Source: Halobacteriovoraceae bacterium
Lineage (GTDB): Bacteria; Bdellovibrionota; Bacteriovoracia; Bacteriovoracales; Bacteriovoracaceae
Assembly (NCBI GenBank): GCA_002707495.1
Contig: PAMZ01000018.1
Span: 1 to 64,000 of the forward strand
Reading direction: 5' to 3'
Length of the DNA stretch: 64,000 nt
The stretch's first letter is position 1. Each line of letters starts with the position of its first letter. Shown in pieces: positions 1 through 8,452 of this stretch. The notes under the pieces are model-generated. The model searched no databases, was not told where the DNA came from, and was given only the letters and a program-made list of their open reading frames with translations. A program made the translations under genes and the position numbers.

Positions 1-30
1 AAAATAAGGAATAGAATGGAGAAGTTTTGA

Positions 31-79
31 AGGTCACTTTTGACCTGACAGACACTTGCTAAAAAGGAAGGACTGTCAG
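31..79. other. Overlapping inverted repeats downstream of the sensor-like gene
   Basis: A perfect short hairpin, AGGTCA-CTTT-TGACCT, spans 31-46. A second inverted repeat pairs CTGACAG (45-51) with CTGTCAG (73-79). The two share bases 45-46, so an RNA could form only one of them fully. Both lie just past the stop of the minus-strand sensor-like gene. No clear U-run follows either stem, so a classical terminator is not well supported. The remaining bases 1-94 show no coding frame on the minus strand. Confidence 0.35.
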
Positions 80-94
80 ATCAAGTCGCAACTT

Positions 95-991
95 TTACAT
101 TTCATCTTTATTCTCGGAAAATTTGTTATTACTTAGCTCTAGAATCCTCTCTAAATCCTTCAAACTTTCATCTCTCAAGATACTAGACGTTTTTGCCACT
201 TCAATAGAAGTTCCTGCCATAACTACATTGACTAAAGAAAGATAGATCCTATTAGATTGTATCGCTTGCTCAAAAACTTTTTTATAATCAGATCTGATTA
301 TATTAAAATCTTTTTTAACTGAATTCCTCATTCCAGATTCATTAATCAAGCTCTCTATTTTTTGGAGTGTTTTCTTTAAGTCTTTTTTATGTTGATAATC
401 TTTTTTCTGTAAAAAATTCCTTGAACTCAAATATACCTGATACCAACTATTCTGGATCTCTAACACCTTGACTTTATTTTTATTTCCCAGAGTTAATTTT
501 AACTCCTCTTTTAATATTGATTCGCCTGCTCTGAATTTTGAAGGAAGTTTCGTATTAATAAAATCATTTTTTTGATTGTAGAGAAACTCTAATTCAGAAA
601 TATGTTTCCCGTAACTTACTAAGGTATCACTTAAATTAATGACTAACTCTTTTTCAGACTTAGATAAGTAGGTCCGATCTACTTTACTAACCTGTTTGAG
701 TATCAATTCGTGGCTATCTTTAATCTTTTCTAATACGCTCGAAGCACCAGTCGAACCATAAACCTTAACAAGTCTTTGAATCTCAGAAATTTCTTTATTA
801 ATATCTAATATTGTTGATGAAGTTCTCGTTAGTATAGATAGCTTTTGGAGATTAGAGTTTTCTTCCCGCAAATTATCCAAGTAGCTCATCGAAACAAGCC
901 CGAAGAGACAAAATACCAGAATATTTCCTAAAATAACTTTATTAGAAATTTTGATATCATCGAATGTCCGAATAAGTTCTATTTTTTTCAT
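95..991 (-). CDS. Membrane-anchored sensor-like protein without an output domain
   Basis: The 298-residue protein has a short cytoplasmic N-terminus, one membrane segment at about residues 19-37, and then a long, mostly helical, charged region. This resembles the four-helix-bundle periplasmic input of chemoreceptors and sensor kinases. Such proteins normally continue with a second membrane segment, HAMP and a kinase or signalling domain, but here the frame stops after the helical region, so no output domain is visible. Its start lies 1 bp beyond the stop of the solute-binding protein, so the two are almost certainly co-transcribed and may work as a ligand-binding pair. Function is inferred from architecture only. 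It could also be a truncated receptor whose partner lies outside the window. Confidence 0.5.
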   Translation of the reverse strand: MKKIELIRTFDDIKISNKVILGNILVFCLFGLVSMSYLDNLREENSNLQKLSILTRTSSTILDINKEISEIQRLVKVYGSTGASSVLEKIKDSHELILKQVSKVDRTYLSKSEKELVINLSDTLVSYGKHISELEFLYNQKNDFINTKLPSKFRAGESILKEELKLTLGNKNKVKVLEIQNSWYQVYLSSRNFLQKKDYQHKKDLKKTLQKIESLINESGMRNSVKKDFNIIRSDYKKVFEQAIQSNRIYLSLVNVVMAGTSIEVAKTSSILRDESLKDLERILELSNNKFSENKDEM

Positions 992-992
992 T

Positions 993-2261
993 TTAAGAAT
1001 TCAAAAACTCATACCATTTATCAAGACTATAATCATAATTGTCCATGACTGTGTTCCAAACGGCGATATTACTAAAGCGCTTTATATAAGAGCCTCCATT
1101 ACGAATTTCACCGGCCTTAACAGAGACCCGCCCATCAGTTCCTTTAAAGTCTCTAACTGCTTCAGCTCCTTCATACCAATATTTCCATTCGTCATTTGGT
1201 AATAAATCCCTAGAGCGCTCTGGATTAGAAATATAATATCCTTGTCTTGCAATAAATGCCCCCGGATAGCCTGAAAGCCACCAATTCATATACTCATAAG
1301 CTGCATCTTTCACATGCCCTGAAGTCTTAGAAGAGAGGCACATTACTCCATGCCAAGCTCGATAGCCCTCCTTTGGTGCTGCATATTGAACAGGAATTCC
1401 AAGACCCCTTGCCCCAGAGACTCCCGGAGAAAACATACTTTCGATGACAACTCTCTTTTTGACCATGAAATCAATCGACTGTGGAACCGATGACCAAAAA
1501 CCTGCAAAATGACCTGCTTTCTTTTTTTCATTTAGAATTCGAAACAGCTGATCAATCTCACTAGTTGTCATATTCCCTAGATCATCAAACTTCATAAGAC
1601 CTTGTGCTTCAGCTGCCAAAGCAACATCAAAAATACCAATTGTTGGAGCATTAACAATTCCGACCTTTCCTTTATACTTGTCATCTAAGAGCCATCCCCA
1701 ACTTTCAGTTTGATACTCAACACCTGGCTTAATAATGTTGGTGTTGTAACCAAATGAATCAACGTTATGTACATAAGGCATAAAGCTTATGAAGTTTGAT
1801 TTTTGAGAGCTAAGTGTATTGTCTTTTTGAACATATAATAATTTATAAGGAGCATCTCCTTTTCCATATTTTGCAGTAGGAGAAATTTTTCCAGTTTTTG
1901 TAAGCGGGTTTACTTCATTCCAATATTTTAATCGATCAATCTCAATTCCCTGAATGGCTTCAGCAGACCATAAAATATTAATACTATCTGACCATTGTTC
2001 GTATAAATCAAAGCTGGCTGGATTCGATGAAGCTCTTTGCAACACCTCCGCTGATCCTCCAGGAGAAAAAACAAGATTAATCCCCAAGTCTTTCATCGCC
2101 TGTTTTCTTAGCTCTTCTTGAAGAGTCACATGAGTCCCAAGTACGCGTACCGTAGGTGTTTTTTTGGCAAAAACAGTAGGAGCACAAAGGGATAAAGCTG
2201 AAGCACAAGCGAGTTTAGAAGACTTTTCAAGAAACTCTCTACGATCTAATTTTTTAGTCAT
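993..2261 (-). CDS. Tat-exported periplasmic solute-binding protein (PotD-like)
   Basis: A 422-residue extracellular solute-binding protein. The N-terminus carries a twin-arginine signal (R7-R8 in DRREFL) followed by a hydrophobic stretch and an A-X-A-type cleavage site near residue 32, so export through Tat is predicted. The body resembles the spermidine/putrescine-type binding proteins of ABC transporters, with a two-lobe fold and Trp-rich ligand-cleft segments. No permease or ATPase gene is adjacent. The next gene, 1 bp downstream, is instead a single-span sensor-like protein, suggesting the binding protein may feed a signalling role rather than uptake. The ligand cannot be read from the sequence. 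Family placement is fairly secure, the signalling role is inference. Confidence 0.7.
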   Translation of the reverse strand: MTKKLDRREFLEKSSKLACASALSLCAPTVFAKKTPTVRVLGTHVTLQEELRKQAMKDLGINLVFSPGGSAEVLQRASSNPASFDLYEQWSDSINILWSAEAIQGIEIDRLKYWNEVNPLTKTGKISPTAKYGKGDAPYKLLYVQKDNTLSSQKSNFISFMPYVHNVDSFGYNTNIIKPGVEYQTESWGWLLDDKYKGKVGIVNAPTIGIFDVALAAEAQGLMKFDDLGNMTTSEIDQLFRILNEKKKAGHFAGFWSSVPQSIDFMVKKRVVIESMFSPGVSGARGLGIPVQYAAPKEGYRAWHGVMCLSSKTSGHVKDAAYEYMNWWLSGYPGAFIARQGYYISNPERSRDLLPNDEWKYWYEGAEAVRDFKGTDGRVSVKAGEIRNGGSYIKRFSNIAVWNTVMDNYDYSLDKWYEFLNS

Positions 2262-2399
2262 TTCAAAATCCGGTTTAAGAAAAATTCAGCTTTTATTTTA
2301 CCTTAATTTACTAAATGACTCTGGAGGTATCTAAAATTTTCCTAGAAGAAAAATGTCTACAGATTAAGTCGGATAACTTATGACTTAGGAGATCAGCTC

Positions 2400-3035
2400 T
2401 CAGGATGGATCGACTATCGAATCATGACTTTTTTCCAGAATCGACCTGCTTTGATGTCCATGGGAGACAAGAATAACCTCAACTCCAAGCTCCTGGCCTA
2501 CCTCTAAATCGTGAATCGTATCACCAATAAGCACCGTATCCGCTAAGGAAATTTGTGACTTCTCGATCAATTGTTTGCCACGATAAGATTTTGAGCGGCC
2601 ATATTTGTCTTCTATGCCGAAAACATTATCAAATAAGTGACCTAATTTGAAATGACCAATCATCTTATCTAGATTGTCTTGATCTGAAGCAGAGAGAACT
2701 GATTGGGTTTTATTTTGCTTTTTTATTTCATTCAAAATAGGCGTTACATGATCAAAGAGTTCACAATCAAAAACACCCTCCATAAAACTATCAACAAAAT
2801 CATGACAAAGATCTTCAAAAGATCTCACTGAATAATCGAACCCCAATTCATCGTAATAATGTCTAATCGGAAAGGTAAAAATTTTTTGGTACCTGGACTT
2901 GTCCAAAGGATCTAGATCAAATTTTGCCAACAGACCGTTCATTGTTTCTATTGCGTGGCCCACATCATTAAGGATAGTTCCGTTCCAATCCCAAATAATA
3001 TGTTTCTTAGATGATAATTTTTCTAGCATTGTCAT
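2400..3035 (-). CDS. HAD-superfamily phosphatase
   Basis: A 211-residue haloacid-dehalogenase-type hydrolase of the phosphoglycolate phosphatase-like group. Motif I is DWNGT near residue 16: the nucleophilic Asp is kept and the usual second Asp is Asn, a variant seen in some HAD subfamilies. Motif II is the Ser in LSASDQ, motif III the Lys around GRSKSY, and motif IV is GDTIHD. It probably removes phosphate from a small metabolite in the cytoplasm; the substrate is unknown. It follows the CAT-like gene by 3 bp on the same strand and is probably co-transcribed with it. The second possible start, MLEK two codons in, cannot be excluded. Confidence 0.75.
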   Translation of the reverse strand: MTMLEKLSSKKHIIWDWNGTILNDVGHAIETMNGLLAKFDLDPLDKSRYQKIFTFPIRHYYDELGFDYSVRSFEDLCHDFVDSFMEGVFDCELFDHVTPILNEIKKQNKTQSVLSASDQDNLDKMIGHFKLGHLFDNVFGIEDKYGRSKSYRGKQLIEKSQISLADTVLIGDTIHDLEVGQELGVEVILVSHGHQSRSILEKSHDSIVDPS

Positions 3036-3038
3036 AAT

Positions 3039-3659
3039 TTAGTCTTTGAATATATCAAAATTTTTTTGAAGTTCCCTTGAAAAGAGTCCCACATGATACC
3101 CATCAACCAGTCCGTGGTGTGCATTTACCGCGATATTCATCATCAATCTGTCTTTCTCTTTATAAGTTTTAGAAAAAGCCAATTTCGGAACTGAATCTGA
3201 AGTTCCAAAATGAGGTTCTTTATGGCCTGTAAACTTAAACCAGGGAAGTGCTGAACAATGAATACAATCCAAGCGATTCTCAGGAGGAAGAAAGGTCTTC
3301 GTTGTAAGAACTCTCTTTTTTTCCCTTTCTATATTTTCTTGAAAAAGACTGAAATCTGTATCGAATTCAACATAAGAACAGGCAAACGTATGATCTTCTC
3401 TGGCCATCGTTGCAGAGGCATGAATGACTTCACAATCAAAGACCTCACCATCAATGATCCTCCACCTAAAGTTCTCTACTGTCATCAAAGCTTTAAGCAC
3501 ATCATGTAAATATCGAGCGAAAAAACTTTCTTGCTTGGTTTTACAGGCTTCATAGAGCGCTGTCACATCAAAGGGAATGACAACTCCAAAATAAGGATCA
3601 TGAAAATTTTTAAAATGCTCAAAGATTAATCTTCGAGACTCAATATTTGCTTTTTTCAT
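3039..3659 (-). CDS. Chloramphenicol acetyltransferase-like acyltransferase
   Basis: At 206 residues this is close to the usual length of trimeric CAT enzymes. It carries the family signature HHGLVDGYH near the C-terminus, with H182 as the likely catalytic base and D186 as the structural Asp. CAT enzymes transfer acetyl from acetyl-CoA to chloramphenicol, but many chromosomal homologues act on other acceptors, so resistance should not be assumed. It leads a two-gene unit with the HAD phosphatase, 3 bp downstream. Two other CAT-fold proteins occur at 51.7 and 59.3 kb, but those belong to condensation-domain and E2 branches and are not close copies. Confidence 0.75.
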   Translation of the reverse strand: MKKANIESRRLIFEHFKNFHDPYFGVVIPFDVTALYEACKTKQESFFARYLHDVLKALMTVENFRWRIIDGEVFDCEVIHASATMAREDHTFACSYVEFDTDFSLFQENIEREKKRVLTTKTFLPPENRLDCIHCSALPWFKFTGHKEPHFGTSDSVPKLAFSKTYKEKDRLMMNIAVNAHHGLVDGYHVGLFSRELQKNFDIFKD

Positions 3660-3847
3660 ATGAGAAAGCTCACTCTATGTAATAACACTCAACTCAGTCA
3701 AGACACTTGAATAGACACCACGCATGGTGCAGATTGATTAATCCAGTATCAAATTGAAACTGATTTACTCTTAAATTCTGACTTTGGGCCATACTCATTG
3801 AAGAACAAGTTTTAATGCAATATTCAAGAAAAAGAACATAGGAGAAC
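3660..3847. promoter_or_regulatory. Divergent intergenic region between CAT-like gene and Cys-repeat protein
   Basis: This 188-bp gap separates two diverging genes and must hold promoters for both. A small inverted repeat, CACCA-CGCA-TGGTG, lies near 3720-3733. AT-rich stretches follow, but no convincing -35/-10 pair stands out. AGGAG at 3840-3844 is the ribosome-binding site of the plus-strand gene. Confidence 0.4.
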
Positions 3848-4477
3848 ATGATGAGAATAAGTCTGATATTAGTATTTTTAATGAGTCATGCATTTGCCAG
3901 CGAGTTTAGCTCAAAACTTGAACAAAAAAAGTATCATTTAAAACTGAAACAAGATGCTCAAGCCTTTAAGCTTAAATCAAGCCAAGAAAAAGAACTCATG
4001 CAACTTTATATGAGTACAGAGAAGCTAGCCGGAATATTGGAGTTATCTCAAAAGAATAATCTCAATTGTATTGAATGGGTCTATAGAGGTAGTGCCACTC
4101 GAGAGGAGGCTGCAAGAGCTTGTACAGGAGTAAGAAATATGGCCTGTGTGGAATGGGTCTACAGAGGAAGTGCCACCAGAGTTGAGGCAGCCCTAGCCTG
4201 TCGAAGAGTTAATCTCGATTCGTGTTTTGAGTGGGTCTACAGAGGTAGTGCGACTCGAGAAGAATCAGCTGCAGCTTGCAGAGGTGTTCATATCCAAGAA
4301 TGTTTAGATTGGGTCTACAGAGGTAGTGCAACTCGAGAAGAGTCTGCGGATGCCTGCCAAGGTGTAACCGATATGGAATGTGTGGAATGGGTGTATAGAG
4401 GAAGCTCAACACGAGAAGAATCTGCACGCACCTGTGGCCGAGGAGGAGGAAGGCCAAGACCAAGACCAGGCTGCTAA
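3848..4477 (+). CDS. Secreted protein with five tandem 26-residue Cys repeats
   Basis: The 209-residue protein opens with a signal peptide ending near residue 17 and a charged helical segment to about residue 70. Five near-identical repeats follow from residue 74. Each has the form C-[hydrophobic]-[ED]-WVYRGS[AS]TR-x-E-[AS]-x3-C and a period of exactly 26 residues (78 bp), with the first Cys at 74, 100, 126, 152 and 178. The protein ends in a Gly/Arg/Pro tail with a terminal Cys. Two Cys per repeat suggest one disulfide per unit in an exported protein. AGGAG is only 3 nt from the first ATG but 6 nt from the second (3851), so the second may be the real start. I recognise no family. Confidence 0.8.
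   Translation: MMRISLILVFLMSHAFASEFSSKLEQKKYHLKLKQDAQAFKLKSSQEKELMQLYMSTEKLAGILELSQKNNLNCIEWVYRGSATREEAARACTGVRNMACVEWVYRGSATRVEAALACRRVNLDSCFEWVYRGSATREESAAACRGVHIQECLDWVYRGSATREESADACQGVTDMECVEWVYRGSSTREESARTCGRGGGRPRPRPGC
4067..4435 (+). repeat. Five in-frame 78-bp tandem repeats inside the Cys-repeat gene
   Basis: The repeat unit encodes a Cys-bounded WVYRGSATREE module. The protein is almost unchanged between copies while third codon positions differ (for example several Arg and Ser codons). This indicates selection on the protein rather than very recent duplication. Confidence 0.85.
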
Positions 4478-4656
4478 ATGCACTTTGAGGTCTTTTCTTA
4501 ACACAGCCTTAACAAAGCGCGCAAATGGAAAGACCTCTCCAACCTACTGAAATAAAACAAAATAAACGCACTGCACAGCCAAAAAACCTGGAATCCTTAT
4601 AGACCCATTTGCTCCAAATCCATATGCCCGCTAAGCTACGGCCACAAGGGGACATT

Positions 4657-5550
4657 ATGAAAAAAACGAAATTACTTCTTATCGTATCAGTATGCCTGGC
4701 TTCATTTACCAGTATGGCAGAGATTCCTGCTTATCAAATAGACTTTGATAGAGAGCTCGATCTGCGAGACTTAGATTTTATTGAGATTACTGACCAAGAT
4801 GAATTTGCCAGTCAAAATAAAAACCTTAGAGGAGGACCCATTAATCGAGATCCTATTTCCGGTCAAACCTATAATCATCGCATAGAAGGGCCTATGTATA
4901 CTATTGCAGGGAACTCCTTGGGAAATTGGATTTGGGATTTTGTTACCGGATCTGATAGTCGAATCTTTATGCGCTATATAACGTTGTATAATAAATCGAG
5001 AAGCTATAAAAAAGATCTCTCCTCGGGACCTGATGCAGTCTTTATGCGAATCACCGAGGCTTGCCATGTAAACAGTATTTTCATGGGAGAATGGTCTAGA
5101 GGTAATTCTCTCACTGTAGGTCTTGAGGCTGGTGTAGGAATTGAAAAAATGGGACTTTCAGCTTCTGTTAAAGCTAGCATCCAAGAAGGAATTAACTTCA
5201 CTAACACCGTGAGAGTACAAGCCATCGGGACTGGCTACTCTGCAGTACACAGACCGATTATGAATTATAAAAACTATGAGGGTGTCACTTTAATCGCCAT
5301 TTATGTGATCAATTCAAATGGGCAAAGAGTAAGAAGAGGATATCTAACCAGTAGACCTCCTGCTCAATATATTACAAGCTTTAGAACAAGATACCCTTAT
5401 CGGTTTAGACTGACCCACCAGGATAGATCTTTTGGAGATGAGGTGAGTAATGTCAGACATTACCCTCAAGGATGTCGCTACCCTGGAGTTGAAGTGTCAG
5501 AGGCTAGGACCAGACAAATCAATAGCTCTGTGATGGCCACGATTCCCTAA
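4657..5550 (+). CDS. Exported protein of unknown function
   Basis: The start is set at 4657, where ATG follows GGGGAC and opens a clear signal peptide (Lys-rich, then a hydrophobic core, cleavage after SMA). An upstream in-frame ATG at 4609 would add 16 non-signal residues before it. The mature protein of about 275 residues has a Trp/Phe-rich central part, a Gly/Ala/Ser-rich amphipathic stretch around residues 155-185, and a basic, Tyr-rich C-terminal half with few Cys. The alternating small and polar residues of the central stretch recall a membrane-inserting or beta-rich segment, but I recognise no family. It lies downstream of the Cys-repeat protein in the same orientation, with a 179-bp gap. 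Confidence 0.65.
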   Translation: MKKTKLLLIVSVCLASFTSMAEIPAYQIDFDRELDLRDLDFIEITDQDEFASQNKNLRGGPINRDPISGQTYNHRIEGPMYTIAGNSLGNWIWDFVTGSDSRIFMRYITLYNKSRSYKKDLSSGPDAVFMRITEACHVNSIFMGEWSRGNSLTVGLEAGVGIEKMGLSASVKASIQEGINFTNTVRVQAIGTGYSAVHRPIMNYKNYEGVTLIAIYVINSNGQRVRRGYLTSRPPAQYITSFRTRYPYRFRLTHQDRSFGDEVSNVRHYPQGCRYPGVEVSEARTRQINSSVMATIP

Positions 5551-5573
5551 GAACCAACCAAAATGTGGAGTGG

Positions 5574-7745
5574 TTATTCGGCTACATGTAGCCAATAACT
5601 ATTCCACTTAAACGCTTCCCCAAAGTCTTCCTGATCCTCTGAGACACGATTGAAGATATCGTGAATAATCGGACTACTTGAACCGATAATTTCAGAAACA
5701 CCAGAAGGAGTTCTATGCTCCCTTTGAATACAATAGGGCTGATTTAAGTATTGAGCGCAGCTACTCGAAATTAAAGGAAGAATCTCTTCTTCAATTCGTT
5801 GGAGCTCAGAAGTGAGCTGATTCAACATATTCTTAATCGTTTGAACTGTGGCAACCTTTCTATCACCCAACCTAGGATTAACTGAATTCTTAATAATACT
5901 TGGAAAGTCCATGACTCCTCGACTATAACTTCTTCCGTGCTGCTCTTCAGCTTTAACTAGCATCTCCATTGTGAAGAGATCTTCTAATTTCAACTTATAT
6001 TTATCATCGAGTTCTTGAGTTTGTGAAACTTGATGTAACTCTCCCATTATCATCAAGAGTCGTTGATTTCTTGTCATCTCTCTAGCCGAGCTTGTAAATT
6101 CTTGATGAAGCTCTGAATTTCGACTGGCAATCAATTGATCAAGTGTTTGAGTTATATCACTTTCACCATTATGAGCTGTTAATCCCACAAGAGCTATTCT
6201 ATGTAATGTAATTTTACCTTGAATTTTTAAATACTCATCAATCTGTTCTTTTTTATCGGGTTGATCAAAATAAGTCGCTACTAATTCTTCACAATTATTG
6301 GGAGCTACAGTCGTAGATAAATTGACTTCGACTGGAGAAGATCTTTCTACTATTTCGGGTGTTGTATTTAACTCCACCACATCAACAACAGGATCTTCGA
6401 TAACTTCATCTTCTAAAACGATTTCCTCTTCTAATTCAACTTCAGGAGAGACAGAAACCTCTGTTTCGGCGAGAACAGGTTGAGGAGCCGATGTACCAAG
6501 TTGATCTGAAATATCCCAACCACATTCAGGACCTAAAATTCTGTCGTTTAATTCTTGGTCTGTCATATTGATATAAAAAACAGCATTTTCATTATTGTCT
6601 GCTGAAAAAAGTCGATTCTTATTTACCCGACAAGTTTCACCTTGATAAGTCAGGATAGCTTGCGAGCCCTGCTCATTACTATTGTAAGGAGTTCCTCTTG
6701 GCACCTCTGGATTTCCGGCCCTAGCATCGACTCGAATACTTAGCCCTGAACCTCTATACTCAAGAGGGATAAAATTTCTCGAGTGTCTATCATCTCTTAC
6801 GTCTTGCGCCTGACTATGCAACATACTTTCTGGAATATTCATAAGCTGCATGGAATCGGCATCATAATAAGCTTTTTCTCCAGTGGGAAGTGTCACTTCA
6901 AAGGCATTCATAGATTCAATCAACCGCATCGCTGAAGCAACCCTTCTTGGTATTAAATAAATTGAAGTCTCCATTAGATCATGTGACATTCTTCCTGAAG
7001 CTTGTGCATCCTCAGTAATTCTAATTCCCGCATTTAAAGGATCATTTCCAGGAGTAATAAATCGATACTCTCTTGTTCCTTGGCCTGCTCTTTTTCCATC
7101 ATTATCAATGGCAAAGCCAACGAGAACACTATTATTACTATATTCACTTGAAGGATCGAGAGACGCCCTATAGATTCCCACTGATCTTTGCCCAATTCTC
7201 ACACTACTTCCTACGTGGCGACCATATTGGCCATTTTGTAGAGGGACTCTTCGACGTTCAGTTGAAGATAATTCTTCAATTTTTTCAGTTGAGCTGCCTT
7301 GGGACTCTTCTTGGTAGGAGCTGTGAAAATCCATAATATTGGCAAGCTCTCTATCGAGGTTATAATAGCTTCTAGTTAAAGCCTGATTCCCTTGAGAAAT
7401 ATAATGCTGAACAATTTGTTCATCAGACATTGAGGATCCCCTCGGGTCTGTCGCCCTAAAAAAACGAATCATCTCTGCTCGATAACGCTCATAATTATCC
7501 TCTGCTTCAATATAACGAAGCTCGCGCGGTCTCAAACCACTTGCTTGCATCAGAAATCTCTCACGCCTACTAGCAATAGTTTCCCTTATCGTCTCTTCAG
7601 ATAGACCAAGACGCGCTCCATTGGCTCTCTCAGCCTCAAGCGCTTCTATTTGATAATCATAGAGCTGCTCAGATTCGATGTACTCAGGACGCTGATCCTG
7701 GGCAAAACTTGAAACACTAATCAAAAAGATAAATAAAAAACGCAT
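5574..7745 (-). CDS. Large exported protein of unknown function
   Basis: A 723-residue protein with a clean signal peptide (residues 1-15, cleavage after SFA). The N-terminal third is charged and helical with many Glu/Arg. A middle beta-rich part contains GQYGRHVGSSVRIGQ and several Tyr/Asp-rich segments. A strongly acidic Glu/Val linker lies near residues 435-480, and a helical C-terminal region contains Cys residues that could pair after export. The acidic linker makes a two-domain secreted protein likely. No catalytic motif or known family is recognisable. It converges with the preceding exported-protein gene (24-bp gap), within a run of exported proteins from 3.8 to 8.4 kb. Confidence 0.65.
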   Translation of the reverse strand: MRFLFIFLISVSSFAQDQRPEYIESEQLYDYQIEALEAERANGARLGLSEETIRETIASRRERFLMQASGLRPRELRYIEAEDNYERYRAEMIRFFRATDPRGSSMSDEQIVQHYISQGNQALTRSYYNLDRELANIMDFHSSYQEESQGSSTEKIEELSSTERRRVPLQNGQYGRHVGSSVRIGQRSVGIYRASLDPSSEYSNNSVLVGFAIDNDGKRAGQGTREYRFITPGNDPLNAGIRITEDAQASGRMSHDLMETSIYLIPRRVASAMRLIESMNAFEVTLPTGEKAYYDADSMQLMNIPESMLHSQAQDVRDDRHSRNFIPLEYRGSGLSIRVDARAGNPEVPRGTPYNSNEQGSQAILTYQGETCRVNKNRLFSADNNENAVFYINMTDQELNDRILGPECGWDISDQLGTSAPQPVLAETEVSVSPEVELEEEIVLEDEVIEDPVVDVVELNTTPEIVERSSPVEVNLSTTVAPNNCEELVATYFDQPDKKEQIDEYLKIQGKITLHRIALVGLTAHNGESDITQTLDQLIASRNSELHQEFTSSAREMTRNQRLLMIMGELHQVSQTQELDDKYKLKLEDLFTMEMLVKAEEQHGRSYSRGVMDFPSIIKNSVNPRLGDRKVATVQTIKNMLNQLTSELQRIEEEILPLISSSCAQYLNQPYCIQREHRTPSGVSEIIGSSSPIIHDIFNRVSEDQEDFGEAFKWNSYWLHVAE

Positions 7746-8086
7746 AATTTCCCCTTCGAAGACTTATCGAAAGAAATAAGAACATACCTTAGCAAAAAGC
7801 TCAAAACCCAATAAAAATCAATGACTTAGTGGGGGGAGTGAGAAGAGAGGATGAAATAAGGAATGGCAGGATATCGAGAACACGATACCCCACCAATCTC
7901 TAAAACCAAGGATACCCCAAGACCACCACGGTCTCGGATTATGCATGTATTAAATGTAGCGCAAAGTTAAATTTTATTCGAGTAACATTGAGTAACAAAA
8001 AGAATGTTCATTTTTTCACGGTTACAGAATGTTACTAGGAACTCAGGCTGAGTTTGATAAATTATAGAGACACAAAAGGAGTTAGG
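7746..8086. promoter_or_regulatory. Intergenic region with paired GTAAC half-sites
   Basis: This 341-bp gap has no gene. It contains a 15-bp imperfect inverted repeat: GTAACATTGAGTAAC (7982-7996) and GTTACAGAATGTTAC (8021-8035), matching at 13 of 15 positions with a 24-bp spacer. Each arm is itself two GTAAC (or GTTAC) copies exactly 10 bp apart, about one helical turn. AGAATGTT also occurs twice, at 8001 and 8026. The site lies 50-105 bp upstream of the small exported protein and looks like an operator. AAGGAG at 8076-8081 serves the TTG start at 8087. Confidence 0.5.
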
Positions 8087-8443
8087 TTGAAAGGTTTTAT
8101 CTTATTCATTGCTATAATCACATTAAACGTTCAGGCTGGATGTAAAGTCTATATATCACCAGAGTCAGATACGGGTATTGTTAGTCATGCTCTAGATAAG
8201 GTTTCTGAAATCGAACAAACTTACCAACCAAATGAAGCAACGATCAAAATCTCAAAGAAATCGATATCTCGCTACGAAGATGATCTTCTAGGAAGATTGA
8301 ATGAAATTATTTACGATTCTTATGAGGTCTATAGAAATAACCAACTTATTCAAAGCACTCAACCTGTAGACTCACAAGATTTTCACTATGAAAATCTATC
8401 CCAAAGCCTAAGTCTCGCGATCGAAGAAGTGTGTCAGCAATAG
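8087..8443 (+). CDS. Small exported protein, TTG start
   Basis: The start is TTG at 8087, placed 5 nt after a good AAGGAG and opening directly into a signal peptide (MKGF..., cleavage after VQA). A longer frame from 8054 would put 11 charged residues in front of the signal and lacks a ribosome site. The mature protein is about 100 residues, acidic and probably helical, with Cys near each end that could form a disulfide. It has no recognisable family. The residue before the first Cys region does not fit a lipobox, so a soluble periplasmic or secreted protein is favoured. It converges with the response regulator (9-bp gap). Confidence 0.6.
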   Translation: MKGFILFIAIITLNVQAGCKVYISPESDTGIVSHALDKVSEIEQTYQPNEATIKISKKSISRYEDDLLGRLNEIIYDSYEVYRNNQLIQSTQPVDSQDFHYENLSQSLSLAIEEVCQQ

Positions 8444-8452
8444 CTTTTTAAA

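Noticed and set aside
951..1202. Plus-strand ORF across the solute-binding and sensor genes
   Set aside because: It is a shadow frame opposite two real genes, lacking a ribosome site and protein features.
3039..3659. CAT-like gene as an acquired antibiotic resistance marker
   Set aside because: No transposon, integron or repeats are near and codon use looks like the neighbours; many chromosomal homologues have other substrates.
4067..4435. 78-bp tandem repeats as a CRISPR array
   Set aside because: The repeats are in frame, code for a conserved Cys module and have no unrelated spacers between them.
6298..6483. Ser/Thr-rich plus-strand ORF
   Set aside because: It is the antisense of the acidic Glu/Val linker of the large exported protein on the minus strand.
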